Shown: positions 20,442 through 30,001 of the stretch, piece by piece
How positions within the stretch are numbered: position 1 is the stretch's first letter
Layout of the letters: each line of letters begins with the position of its first letter
NCBI GenBank assembly: GCA_019118245.1
Contig: DWZJ01000005.1
Coordinates: forward strand, 1 to 64,000
Direction: 5' to 3'
From: Candidatus Oscillibacter excrementigallinarum
GTDB taxonomy: Bacteria; Bacillota; Clostridia; Oscillospirales; Oscillospiraceae
DNA: 64,000 nucleotides
Position numbers and translations under genes: made by a program
Notes under the pieces: model-generated
What the model was told of the DNA's origin: nothing
What the model saw: only the letters and a program-made list of their open reading frames with translations
Database searches by the model: none

Positions 20442-22115
20442 ACTCCGGTATCGCTCCGCCTGGTCCAGCAGCTCCCCGGCGCTTGCCAGAAGGGCCTCCG
20501 TCACGTGGCTGCCGCCGGTGATCCGGGCCAGCTCCGCCTTCCGCTGCTCCCGGTCCAGCAGCACCACACGGGTGTAGGTGCGGCCGTCCCGCTCCCCCTT
20601 CTCCACGGAGAAGTGGGTGTCCGCCATGGCGGCCAGCTGCGGGAGGTGGGTGACGCACAGCACCTGCTTGCGGCGGCTGACCTGGGCCAGCTTTTCCGCC
20701 ACCTTCTGGGCCGCCCGGCCGCTGACGCCGGTGTCCACCTCGTCGAACACCAGCGTGCCGATGGACTCCTGCTCCGCCAGCACGTTTTTCAGGGCCAGCA
20801 TGATGCGGGCCAGCTCACCGCCGGAGGCGATCCGGGCGATGGGCTTCAGATCCTCGCCGGCGTTGGCGGACATCAGGAAGCGCACGGCGTCGCAGCCGTC
20901 GGGGCCCGGCTCCTGCTCGCCGAAGTCGATGGCGAACCGGACCTTGTGCATATCCAGGTCCCGGAGCTCCGACTGGATGCGCTGCTCCAGGACGCCGGCG
21001 GCTTCCCGCCGGGCGGCGGTCAGCTCCGCGCCTGCCGCCAGGACGGCCTTCCGGGCCGTCTCCAGCTGCTGCTCCAGCCGGGCCAGGGTGTCGTCCGCCG
21101 TCTCCATGTCGTCCAGCTCCGCCCGGCACTTGTCCAGGTAGGCCAGCATCTCCTCCACCGTGGCGCCGTACTTCTTTTTCAGCCGGTACAGGAGGTCGGA
21201 GCGGCTCTCCACCGCGTCCAGCTCCGCCGGGGAGAAGTCGAACTCCTCCCGCTTGTCCCGGATGGTCTCGGCAAGGTCATAGGCTTCACAGCGCAGCTGT
21301 TCCAAGCGTTTGTACAATTCTCCCATGTCGTCGGACAGGGTGCGGATGCCGGAGACGGCCTCCTCCGCGTCCCGGAGGGCGGAGACGGCGCCTCCTCCCT
21401 CCTCCCCGCCGTTCAGGCAGTAGTCCGCGCCGGACAGGGCGGAGAGGTACTTCTCCCCGTTCCGCAGCAGGTCCCGCCGCTCCGTGAGGCTCTCCTCCTC
21501 GCCGGGCACCAGCTGGGCCTGCTCCAGCTCGCCGATCTGGAAGCGGAGGCTGTCCATCCGCCGGGCCTTCTCCGCCTCGTCCATCTGCAGGGCCCGGATC
21601 TTGCTTTGCAGCTCTGCCATGGTGCTGTAGGCCGCCTGATACCGGCCCAGAGGCGTCTCCGTCCGGCCGAAGCGGTCCAGATAGCTCAGGTGCTGCTCCT
21701 CGTCCAGCAGCTGCTGGCCGTCGTGCTGGCCGTGGATGTTCAGAAGCTCCTCTCCGATCCGCCGCAGCTGGGCCACGGTGACGGGCCGGCCGTTGACCCG
21801 GCAGAGGTTCTTGCCGTCCCCCGTCAGCTCCCGCTGGAGCAGCAGGTGGCCGTCCTCGTCCGGGGCGGTGCCGGTCTCCGCCAGCCCCGGCAGGCCGTCG
21901 GGCACCTGGGAGAACTCCGCGCTGACAAAGGCCCGGTCCGCGCCGGTGCGGATCAGGTCCCGGGAGGTGCGCCCCCCCAGAACGGCCCCCATGGCGTCGA
22001 TGACGATGGATTTGCCGGCGCCGGTCTCGCCGGTGAGGGCGTTGAAGCCGGGGCGGAACTGGATGTCCGCCTCCTGGATGACCGCGATATTCTCAATGTG
22101 CAGAAGCTCCAGCAT
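20415..22115 (-). CDS. recN: DNA repair protein RecN
   Basis: MLELLHIENIAVIQEADIQFRPGFNALTGETGAGKSIVIDAMGAVLGGR...VLCVTHLPQLAAMAD. Confidence 0.97.
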   Translation of the reverse strand: MLELLHIENIAVIQEADIQFRPGFNALTGETGAGKSIVIDAMGAVLGGRTSRDLIRTGADRAFVSAEFSQVPDGLPGLAETGTAPDEDGHLLLQRELTGDGKNLCRVNGRPVTVAQLRRIGEELLNIHGQHDGQQLLDEEQHLSYLDRFGRTETPLGRYQAAYSTMAELQSKIRALQMDEAEKARRMDSLRFQIGELEQAQLVPGEEESLTERRDLLRNGEKYLSALSGADYCLNGGEEGGGAVSALRDAEEAVSGIRTLSDDMGELYKRLEQLRCEAYDLAETIRDKREEFDFSPAELDAVESRSDLLYRLKKKYGATVEEMLAYLDKCRAELDDMETADDTLARLEQQLETARKAVLAAGAELTAARREAAGVLEQRIQSELRDLDMHKVRFAIDFGEQEPGPDGCDAVRFLMSANAGEDLKPIARIASGGELARIMLALKNVLAEQESIGTLVFDEVDTGVSGRAAQKVAEKLAQVSRRKQVLCVTHLPQLAAMADTHFSVEKGERDGRTYTRVVLLDREQRKAELARITGGSHVTEALLASAGELLDQAERYRSELGIRNEE

Positions 22116-22166
22116 GGGGGTCCTCCTCTGAAAAAGCGCCCGGCAGGCCCGCCGGGCGCGGTGAAG

Positions 22167-23192
22167 TCAGCTGATGAACATGGCGTCGCCGAAGGAGAAG
22201 AAGCGGTATTTCTCCCGCACCGCCTCCTCATAGGCGGCCAGCACGTGCTCCCGTCCGGCGAAGGCGGACACCAGCATGATGAGGGTGCTCTCCGGCAGGT
22301 GGAAATTGGTCACCAGCCCGTCCATCACCTTGAATTTGTAGCCGGGGTAGATATAGATGTCCGTCCAGCCGGACTTGGCCTCCATGTGGCCGTCCTCGGC
22401 GGCCCAGGACTCCAGCGTCCGGCAGGAGGTGGTGCCCACGCAGATGCACCGGCCCCCGTTTGCCCGGGTCTCGTTGATCAGGTCCGCCGTCTCCTGGGGG
22501 ATGGTGCAGTATTCGCTGTGCATGGGGTGTTCCTCGATGGTGTCCTCCTTCACGGGCCGGAAGGTGCCCAGCCCCACATGGAGGGTCACATACCCGATCT
22601 CCACGCCCTTCTGCCGGATGGTGTCCAGCAGCTCCGGCGTGAAGTGGAGCCCCGCCGTGGGGGCTGCGGCGCTGCCCAGGACCTTGGAGTACACGGTCTG
22701 GTACCGCTCCTGGTCCTGGAGCTCCTCCTTGATGTAGGGGGGCAGGGGCATTTTGCCCAGCCGCTCCAGCGTCTCCAGGAAGATGCCCTCGTAGTCGAAC
22801 CGGATCAGGCGGCCGCCCTCCTCCAGCTGCTCCACGATCTCGGCGGTCAGCTCCCCGTTGCCGAAGGTGAGTTTCGTGCCCTTGCGGAGCTTCCGGCCCG
22901 GGCGGACCAGGCACTCCCACACCTTGTCGCCCCGGTCGTTCAGCAGCAGCACCTCGCAGATGCCGCCGCCGGGCAGCCGCTGGCCCACCAGGCGGGCGGG
23001 CAGCACCCGGGAGTTGTTGAGGATCAAACAGTCGCCGGGGTCCAGAAAGTCCGGCAGGTCATAGAAATGATGGTGTCCCGTGGCGCCGCTCACCCGGTCC
23101 AGCGTCATCAGGCGGGAGGTGTCCCGCTTCTCGATGGGGGTCTGGGCGATCAGCTCCTGGGGCAGGTCGTAGTAAAAATCACTGGTCTTCAT
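22167..23192 (-). CDS. queA: tRNA preQ1(34) S-adenosylmethionine ribosyltransferase-isomerase
   Basis: [29 protein letters not shown]...[13 protein letters not shown]. Confidence 0.97.
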   Translation of the reverse strand: MKTSDFYYDLPQELIAQTPIEKRDTSRLMTLDRVSGATGHHHFYDLPDFLDPGDCLILNNSRVLPARLVGQRLPGGGICEVLLLNDRGDKVWECLVRPGRKLRKGTKLTFGNGELTAEIVEQLEEGGRLIRFDYEGIFLETLERLGKMPLPPYIKEELQDQERYQTVYSKVLGSAAAPTAGLHFTPELLDTIRQKGVEIGYVTLHVGLGTFRPVKEDTIEEHPMHSEYCTIPQETADLINETRANGGRCICVGTTSCRTLESWAAEDGHMEAKSGWTDIYIYPGYKFKVMDGLVTNFHLPESTLIMLVSAFAGREHVLAAYEEAVREKYRFFSFGDAMFIS

Positions 23193-23207
23193 GCTCTTTC
23201 CTTCTCG

Positions 23208-24584
23208 TTACCGGACGCGAATGCCGGTGAAATAAAATTCCAAGATGTCGATGTAGTCGCGGCCCTGCTCCGCCATGGCCTTGGCGCCGTACTGGCTCAT
23301 GCCGACGTTGTGGCCGCTGCCGGTGCCGGTGATGGTGATGCCGTCCCGGGAGGCAGTGCCGCCCCCGGAGGTCCCGCCGGTCAGGTCCGTCTTGCCGGAG
23401 GCGGTGAGGGCGGTGTGGTCCTCCCCCTCCAGGCGGCTGACGGTGCCGCTGCCGGAGATGACGGACGCCCCGTCCAGGCTGGAGAGGGTATTTCCGGCGC
23501 TGTTCACCGCGTAGCCGCTGCCGCCCGTGCCGCCGGTGATGGTAAACCGCAGGCTGGGGACGTTCTTGCCCAGGGTGGTGCTGTAGAAGGCCATCCGGGC
23601 GTTGTCGCCGGTCATGGTCATCTCACGGCCCCGGCTGTCCACAAAGGTGACGGAATACACATTGCCCAGATCTGTATACTCTGATACATAGGCGTCCACC
23701 ACGGTGCCGATGTCATAGCCGCTGTTCTGCAGCACCCAGGTCAGCTCGTCCCAGGTGTAGGTGACGGTCCAGCTGTAGTTGGGGATGGAGATCCCAGCCT
23801 CGTAGGGGTCCTCCTTCCCCTGGAGATAGGGGATGTCGGTGCCCCAGACGTTCTCCGCGTCCTCGGTGGCGCCGCCGTCGGAGGAGTGGTAGTAGGCCTC
23901 CGCCAGCTCTCCGTCATAGTAGAGGCACTCCCCTTCCGTCTCCTCCACCGCACGGTCCGTGGCGGAGGTGGCGGCGCCGACGCCGCTGTACACCTGGCAG
24001 TCCGTGGAATTGCACACGTCAAAGCCGTAGGCCGACAGGTGCTTGGTGTTCAGGCAGGCGAAGGTCCGGGCGCAGACCGCCTGGGCCTTCAGGGCCTCCA
24101 GCTCCCAGTCCCCCGGCATCTCGGAGGGTAGGACGCCCTTCACGTAGTCCTCCAGGTCCACCATGTTCACCACCTGCAGCCCGCCGCCGCTGACGGTGTA
24201 CTCGAACCCGCCGCGATATCGGTTCCCCCGGAACCAGGTGATGGGGTCCCGGCCCATGGGCATGACGGCCAGGGTGTCCTCTTCCGTCTCCCACAGGACG
24301 TGGTCGGTGCCGGTGACGACCACCTGGATGCCGCCCCGCCTGGCGGGCTCCATGGTAATGGTGGTCTCGTCCGTCTCCCCCAGGGACACGAAGGTCCGGT
24401 CGTCTTCGAAATAGCCGAACTCGTAGCCGCGGCCCTGGTCGTTCTCCAGGTTGGCGGAGGACATGACGGAAGAGCCGTACCGCAGCCCCACCTTCACCGT
24501 ATCATTGGTGACGGCGGAGGCGCTGACGGTACCCAGGGCGCAAAATGTCACAATCAGCGACAGCAGGAACAAGACTTTTTTCAT
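23208..24584 (-). CDS. SpoIID/LytB domain-containing protein
   Basis: GLQVVNMVDLEDYVKGVLPSEMPGDWELEALKAQAVCARTFA...GHNVGMSQYGAKAMAEQGRDYIDILEFYFTG. Confidence 0.9.
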   Translation of the reverse strand: MKKVLFLLSLIVTFCALGTVSASAVTNDTVKVGLRYGSSVMSSANLENDQGRGYEFGYFEDDRTFVSLGETDETTITMEPARRGGIQVVVTGTDHVLWETEEDTLAVMPMGRDPITWFRGNRYRGGFEYTVSGGGLQVVNMVDLEDYVKGVLPSEMPGDWELEALKAQAVCARTFACLNTKHLSAYGFDVCNSTDCQVYSGVGAATSATDRAVEETEGECLYYDGELAEAYYHSSDGGATEDAENVWGTDIPYLQGKEDPYEAGISIPNYSWTVTYTWDELTWVLQNSGYDIGTVVDAYVSEYTDLGNVYSVTFVDSRGREMTMTGDNARMAFYSTTLGKNVPSLRFTITGGTGGSGYAVNSAGNTLSSLDGASVISGSGTVSRLEGEDHTALTASGKTDLTGGTSGGGTASRDGITITGTGSGHNVGMSQYGAKAMAEQGRDYIDILEFYFTGIRVR

Positions 24585-24778
24585 GGAACCTCCCCAAGCC
24601 ATGCACCTTGACGGGGACACGGAAGTATGCTAATATATGTACAAATGTCCGTGCCGGAAGTACAGGCTTCCATCCTCAATATGGACCATTATAGTACAAA
24701 CCGGCGCCATATTCAACCAAAATCGACGGAAGGCGTTTCCCTTTTTCCGCCGCAACATGGGAGTAGGAGGCACATAGT

Positions 24779-25864
24779 ATGAAACAGTACAAAGTCGGAA
24801 TCATCGGCTGCACCGGCATGGTGGGCCAGCGGTTTATCACCTTGATGGAGAACCACCCCTGGTTCCAGCTGGCGGCCGTCGCCGCCAGTTCCCGCAGCGC
24901 CGGCAAGCCCTATGCCCAGGCGGTGGAGGGCCGCTGGGCCCTTGATGTCCCCATGCCGGAGGAGGCCAAGGATCTGGTGGTCCTGGACGCGGAGAAAGAC
25001 GCGGAGCAGCTGGCATCCATGGTGGATTTCTGCTTCTGCGCCGTGGACATGAAGAAAGAGGAGATCCGGGCCCTGGAGGAGAAGTACGCCAAGCTGGAGT
25101 GCCCCATCGTCTCCAACAACTCCGCCCACCGGTGGACGGACGACGTGCCCATGGTGGTGCCGGAGATCAACCCGGACCATCTGGAGGTCATCGAGGCCCA
25201 GCGCAAGCGCCTGGGCACCAAGCGGGGCTTTATCGCCGTGAAGAGCAACTGCTCTCTCCAGAGCTACGTCCCGGCCCTGCACCCCCTGAAGAAGTACGGC
25301 CTGGATAAGATCCTGGTCTGTACCTACCAGGCCATCTCCGGCGCCGGCAAGACCTTCCAGCGCTGGCCGGAGATGGTGGACAACTGCATCCCCTACATCA
25401 GCGGCGAGGAGGAGAAGAGCGAGCAGGAGCCCCTGAAGCTGTGGGGCCGCGTGGAGGACGGCAGGATCGTCAAGGCCGAGGGCCCCTCCATCACCGCCCA
25501 GTGCTTCCGGGTGGCCTGCCAGGACGGCCACATGGCCGCGGTGTTCATGAAGTTCGCGGACGGCAAGGCCCCCTCCATGGAGCAGATTCGCGCCGACTGG
25601 GCCGCCTACCGGGGCGTGCCCCAGGAGCTGGAGCTCCCCTCCGCCCCCAAGCAGTTCCTCCACTACTTTGAGGAGCCGGACCGGCCCCAGACCCGTCTGG
25701 ACCGGAACCTGGAGCACGGCATGGCCGTGTCCATCGGCCGCCTGCGGCCGGACACCCAGTACGACTACAAGTTCGTGTGCCTGAGCCACAACACCCTGCG
25801 GGGCGCCGCCGGCGGCGCGGTGCTGCTGGCAGAACTGCTGTGCGCCAAGGGATACATGGACTAA
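24779..25864 (+). CDS. asd: aspartate-semialdehyde dehydrogenase
   Basis: KVGIIGCTGMVGQRFITLMENHPWF...IVSNNSAH...VKSNCSLQSYVPAL. Confidence 0.95.
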   Translation: MKQYKVGIIGCTGMVGQRFITLMENHPWFQLAAVAASSRSAGKPYAQAVEGRWALDVPMPEEAKDLVVLDAEKDAEQLASMVDFCFCAVDMKKEEIRALEEKYAKLECPIVSNNSAHRWTDDVPMVVPEINPDHLEVIEAQRKRLGTKRGFIAVKSNCSLQSYVPALHPLKKYGLDKILVCTYQAISGAGKTFQRWPEMVDNCIPYISGEEEKSEQEPLKLWGRVEDGRIVKAEGPSITAQCFRVACQDGHMAAVFMKFADGKAPSMEQIRADWAAYRGVPQELELPSAPKQFLHYFEEPDRPQTRLDRNLEHGMAVSIGRLRPDTQYDYKFVCLSHNTLRGAAGGAVLLAELLCAKGYMD

Positions 25865-25924
25865 AGCGGACAGATCCACAAAAGAGACGGCTTGCCGAAT
25901 GGGCGGGCCGTCTCTTTATCTCTA

Positions 25925-26045
25925 AATTAGGAATTAGGAGTTAGGAATTGATGTGTTCCGCCGCAGGCGGAACGATTTCAAATTGTCCGGCTCCGCCGGA
26001 CACCAAAATTTCTAATTCCTCATTCCTAACTCCTAATTCCTAACT
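25925..26045 (-). repeat. Heptamer-bounded two-hairpin repeat, copy D, in the asd-dapA intergenic region
   Basis: attaggaattaggagttaggaattgatgtgttccgccgcaggcggaacgatttcaaattgtccggctccgccggacaccaaaatttctaattcctcattcctaactcctaattcctaact. Confidence 0.92.
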
Positions 26046-26055
26046 GAAAAGGAGC

Positions 26056-26952
26056 GTGTCATCTTTGAAAAAGCCTCTCTTCACCGGATCCGGCGTGGCC
26101 GTCGTCACGCCCTTTACCAAGGAGACCGTGGACCTCCCCACGTTGGGGAAGCTGCTGGACTTTCAAATGAAAAACGGCACTGACGCCATCATCGTCTGCG
26201 GCACCACCGGCGAGGCCAGCACCATGAGCTACCGGGAGCGGATGCGGACCATCGAGTTCTGCGTGGACCACGTGGACGGGCGGCTGCCGGTGATCGCCGG
26301 CACCGGCTCCAACTCCACGGAGAACGCCCTGGCCCTGTCCCGGGATGCGGAGCGGGCCGGGGCCGACGGGCTGCTGGTGGTGACGCCCTACTACAACAAG
26401 GCAAGCCAATCCGGGCTCATCCGCCACTTCCAGGTGATCGCCGACGGGGTGGATGTGCCGGTGGTGCTGTACGACGTGCCCTCCCGCACCGGGGTCACCA
26501 TCGCGCCGGAGACCTACGCGGAGCTGGCGAAGCACCCCAACATCAACGGCGTCAAGGAGGCGGGGGGCAACTTCTCCAACATCCAAAAGACCCGGAACCT
26601 GTGCCCGGAGGACTTCACCATCTGGTCCGGCAACGATGACGAGACGGCGGCCATCTGCATGCTGGGGGGCAAGGGCGTCATCTCCGTGGTGGCCAACGTC
26701 CTGCCGGCGGAGATGCACCACTTGACGGAACTTTGCCTGCGGAACGACTTCGCCGCCGCCGGGAAGCTGCAGCTGGAGCTGAAGGATTTCTGCGACGCCA
26801 TGTTCTGCGACGTGAACCCCATCCCCGTCAAGACGGCCATGAACCTGCTGGGCTGGGACGTGGGCCCCCTGCGCCTGCCGTTGTGCGCCCCATCGGAGGC
26901 GGGGCTGGAGAAGATCAAGGCCGCGCTGGAGCAGCAGGGACTGCTGGTGTAA
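26056..26952 (+). CDS. dapA: 4-hydroxy-tetrahydrodipicolinate synthase
   Basis: FTGSGVAVVTPFTKETVDL...GTTGEASTMSYRER...PVVLYDVPSRTGVTI. Confidence 0.96.
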   Translation: MSSLKKPLFTGSGVAVVTPFTKETVDLPTLGKLLDFQMKNGTDAIIVCGTTGEASTMSYRERMRTIEFCVDHVDGRLPVIAGTGSNSTENALALSRDAERAGADGLLVVTPYYNKASQSGLIRHFQVIADGVDVPVVLYDVPSRTGVTIAPETYAELAKHPNINGVKEAGGNFSNIQKTRNLCPEDFTIWSGNDDETAAICMLGGKGVISVVANVLPAEMHHLTELCLRNDFAAAGKLQLELKDFCDAMFCDVNPIPVKTAMNLLGWDVGPLRLPLCAPSEAGLEKIKAALEQQGLLV

Positions 26953-26957
26953 CGAGA

Positions 26958-26995
26958 AAACGCGAGGCGGGAGTTCCCGCCTCGCCGTTTTTTAT
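26958..26995 (+). terminator. terminator after dapA
   Basis: aaacgcgaggcgggagttcccgcctcgccgtttttt. Confidence 0.75.
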
Positions 26996-28206
26996 GCGGT
27001 TTCCGCCGCCTGCCGGGCAGCTGTCCGGACCCGCTCCAGGTTCTCCAGGTTTTCCAGGAGAGAGCGGGTCTCGTCATAGGGGCAGAATGCGTCCCAGAGG
27101 TCCATGTCCAGCCGGAACGCCGCCCCGCTGCCGCCGGTGCGGAATTCCCCGTCCTCCGTGGAGAGCAGCAGGGTGCTCCGGTCCAGATAGCCGTGGACTT
27201 CCTCCAGGAAATCCGCCAGGGCGGCGGCATTGAGATGGTGCCCCTCTCTGCCGAAATTGAGGTCCCAGGTCACGGCGCTCTCCCTCAGGACCTGTTCTGC
27301 CGGCTCATTGCTGGCGGGAGAAATGATGTAGGGATGGAACAGCCGGTAGGTGTACTCCCCCCAGCCCTGCCACATCTCCGGCTCGTATTGCAGCAGGTAG
27401 TCCTGGCCGTCGATCTGGCAGGCAAACACGCTGGTCCAGCCGGGATGGGACCAGTGGGCCGTCGTGCTCCACAGTTCGGTGCCCTCCTGGCGGGTGATCC
27501 GCAGCTCGTACCAGGCCGGGCGCACATCTCCATCCGGAGCTTCCACTGTCACCAGTTCCGTGGTCTCCGGCACACCATCGTGGTCAAAGTCGTAGTCCTC
27601 CGAGAGAATCTCGGTTGTCTCCTCCAGCACGGAGCCGGTGAGTTGGCCGCTCTCGTCTGTCAGCAGAGAACAGCAGTATGTATGCGCTTCCTCCCCTTCG
27701 CCCCGGCCTAAAGCCACCTCTAAGCTGCTGTCTCCCCTCCACCGGGCCCAGTCCTCCGGGAAAAAGATGTACTCCGGGATGGGGCTGCCGTCCGGTAAGG
27801 TAAAGTCCCAGTCCGTCCAGGTCTGGGTGTCCACGATCTTTAATCCGCTCTGGGTACGGGTGGAGTACGCCAGGGCCAGGAATCGGCCGTCCGGGGACCA
27901 GGCGGCCCTCTGGGTCAGCTGGCCCGGCATCTGCCACAGCACCCGCCCGGTGGGCACCTCCGTGATCTGGATAGACTCCGGCACAATCCATCCGCTGACG
28001 TACTGATCCGTCCGGCCCGCCGTGGCCACCTGCATCTGCCCGGAGGCGGTCTCCCCTTCCACCTGGGCCAGCGGCGTGGCCTCCAGAAGCGCCCGGTACT
28101 CCGCCGTCTCCCTCTGCTGTGCCGCCATTTTGGGGTACTCCACTCCCACTGTCACCGCCGTGACCACCGCCAGGGCCAACATGCCCGCCAGTCTCCCCTT
28201 TTCCAT
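26992..28206 (-). CDS. hypothetical membrane-anchored protein with beta-propeller-like and DxDxDG-type segments
   Basis: N-terminal TM (LAGMLALAVVTAVTVGVEY), AAWSPDGRFLALAYSTRTQSGLKI, EDYDFDHDGVPETTELVTVE. Confidence 0.65.
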   Translation of the reverse strand: MEKGRLAGMLALAVVTAVTVGVEYPKMAAQQRETAEYRALLEATPLAQVEGETASGQMQVATAGRTDQYVSGWIVPESIQITEVPTGRVLWQMPGQLTQRAAWSPDGRFLALAYSTRTQSGLKIVDTQTWTDWDFTLPDGSPIPEYIFFPEDWARWRGDSSLEVALGRGEGEEAHTYCCSLLTDESGQLTGSVLEETTEILSEDYDFDHDGVPETTELVTVEAPDGDVRPAWYELRITRQEGTELWSTTAHWSHPGWTSVFACQIDGQDYLLQYEPEMWQGWGEYTYRLFHPYIISPASNEPAEQVLRESAVTWDLNFGREGHHLNAAALADFLEEVHGYLDRSTLLLSTEDGEFRTGGSGAAFRLDMDLWDAFCPYDETRSLLENLENLERVRTAARQAAETA

Positions 28207-28285
28207 AAAAGACCACCCCGCAAGCTGTTTTGGCAACAGTTTACAGGGTGGTCCTTTCTTATGTCAACTACAAACCGGTAACAGT

Positions 28286-29911
28286 TCAGCCCCTCACCCG
28301 GGCCAGCATCTCGTCCCGGGCGCCGGAGATATACTCGTCATAGGTGCACATCTTGTCAATGAGCTTGCCGTCCACGAACTCCATGATCCGGTCCGCGATG
28401 GTCTGGACGAACTCGTGGTCGTGGCTGGCGAACAGGACCACGCCCTTGAAGTCGATGAGGCCGTTGTTGACGGCGGTGATGGACTCCAGGTCCAGGTGGT
28501 TGGTGGGCTGGTCCAGCACCAGGGCGTTGGACCCGAACAGCATCATCCGGGACAGCATACACCGGACCTTCTCGCCGCCGGAGAGGACCTTGACGGGCTT
28601 GTACACGTCGTCGCCGGAGAACAGCATCCGGCCCAGGAAGGACCGCTTGAAGGACTCGGTGTTCTCCTCCGCGTTGTCGGCGGTGTACTGGCCCAGCCAG
28701 TCCACCAGGTTCAGGTCGCAGTCGTTGAAGAAGGCGGAGTTGTCCAGGGGGAAGTAGCTGGTGGTGATGGTGGTTCCCCACTTGAAGGTGCCCGCGTCCG
28801 GCTCCAGCTCCCCCATCAGGATCTTGAACAGCGTGGTGGTGGCGATCTCGTCCTCCCCCACGAAGGCGATCTTGTCCCCGCGGTTCACCCGGAAGCTGAC
28901 GTTGTCCAGCACCTTCCGGCCGTCCACGGTCTTGGTGAGGCCCTCCACCGCCAGAATCTCCTTGCCCGGCTCCCGGTCCATCTTGAAGCCCACAAAGGGA
29001 TAGCGGCGGGAGGAGGCGGGCATCTCCTCCACCGTCAGCTTGTCCAGCAGCTTCCGGCGGGCGGTGGCCTGCTTGCTCTTGGACTTGTTGGCGGAGAAGC
29101 GGGAGACGAACTCCTGGAGCTCCTTGATCTTCTCCTCCTTCTTCTTGTTCTGGTCCCGGATCAGCCGCTGCATCATCTGGCTGGACTCGTACCAGAACTC
29201 GTAGTTGCCCACGTACATCTTGATGCCGCCGTAGTCCACGTCCACGATGTTGGTGCACACGGTGTTCAGGAAGTGGCGGTCGTGGCTCACCACGATAATC
29301 AGGCTCTCGCAGTCCAGGATGAAGTCCTCCAGCCACTGGATGGCCTGGATGTCCAGGTGGTTGGTGGGCTCGTCCAGCAGGATGATGTCCGGCTTGCCGA
29401 AGAGGGCCTGGGCCAGCAGCACCTTCACCTTCTCCTTGGCGGTCAGGGTGCTCATCTCGCTGTACAGGATGTCCTCGGACAACCCCAGGCCCTGGATCAG
29501 GCGGCTTACGTCGCTCTCCGCCTCCCAGCCGTCCATGTCGGCGAACTCCGCCTCCAGCTCGCTGGCCTTCACGCCGTCCTCGTCGGTGAAGTCCTCCTTG
29601 GCGTAGAGGGCGTCCTTCTCCTTCATGATGTCGTAGAGCCGCTGGTTGCCCATGATGACCGTGTCCAGCACGGTGTACTGGTCGTACTGGAAGTGGTCCT
29701 GCTTCAAAACGCTCATCCGCTGGTCCTTGGAGATCACCACCTCGCCGGTGGTGGGCTCCAGGTCCCCGGAGAGGATCCGCAGGAAGGTGGTCTTCCCCGC
29801 GCCGTTGGCACCGATGATGCCGTAGCAGTTGCCAGGGGTGAATTTCAGGTCCACGTGCTTGAACAGGGTCTGTCCGCTGAAATTGAGACTGACGTCGTTG
29901 ACTGTGATCAT
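28286..29911 (-). CDS. ABC-F family ATP-binding protein
   Basis: Two ATPase cassettes: GANGAGKTTFLRIL and LDEPTNHLDIQAI; LSGGEKVRCMLSRMMLFGSNALVLDQPTNHLDLESI. Confidence 0.95.
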   Translation of the reverse strand: MITVNDVSLNFSGQTLFKHVDLKFTPGNCYGIIGANGAGKTTFLRILSGDLEPTTGEVVISKDQRMSVLKQDHFQYDQYTVLDTVIMGNQRLYDIMKEKDALYAKEDFTDEDGVKASELEAEFADMDGWEAESDVSRLIQGLGLSEDILYSEMSTLTAKEKVKVLLAQALFGKPDIILLDEPTNHLDIQAIQWLEDFILDCESLIIVVSHDRHFLNTVCTNIVDVDYGGIKMYVGNYEFWYESSQMMQRLIRDQNKKKEEKIKELQEFVSRFSANKSKSKQATARRKLLDKLTVEEMPASSRRYPFVGFKMDREPGKEILAVEGLTKTVDGRKVLDNVSFRVNRGDKIAFVGEDEIATTTLFKILMGELEPDAGTFKWGTTITTSYFPLDNSAFFNDCDLNLVDWLGQYTADNAEENTESFKRSFLGRMLFSGDDVYKPVKVLSGGEKVRCMLSRMMLFGSNALVLDQPTNHLDLESITAVNNGLIDFKGVVLFASHDHEFVQTIADRIMEFVDGKLIDKMCTYDEYISGARDEMLARVRG

Positions 29912-30001
29912 ACGCGTTTCCTTGTTTCCTCTTTCGTGATTTCGTATTTCATGGAGGCAGCAGGCGCTGGAAACGCCTGCTGTCTGCCAATGATCCGGTT
30001 T

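Noticed and set aside
20505-23684. 1059-aa plus-strand ORF
   Set aside because: Antisense to recN and queA; no recognisable domain; codon-bias artefact.
14958-26045. CRISPR array
   Set aside because: The short 7-nt periodic tracts have no spacers and no cas genes are present; they belong to the interspersed repeat.
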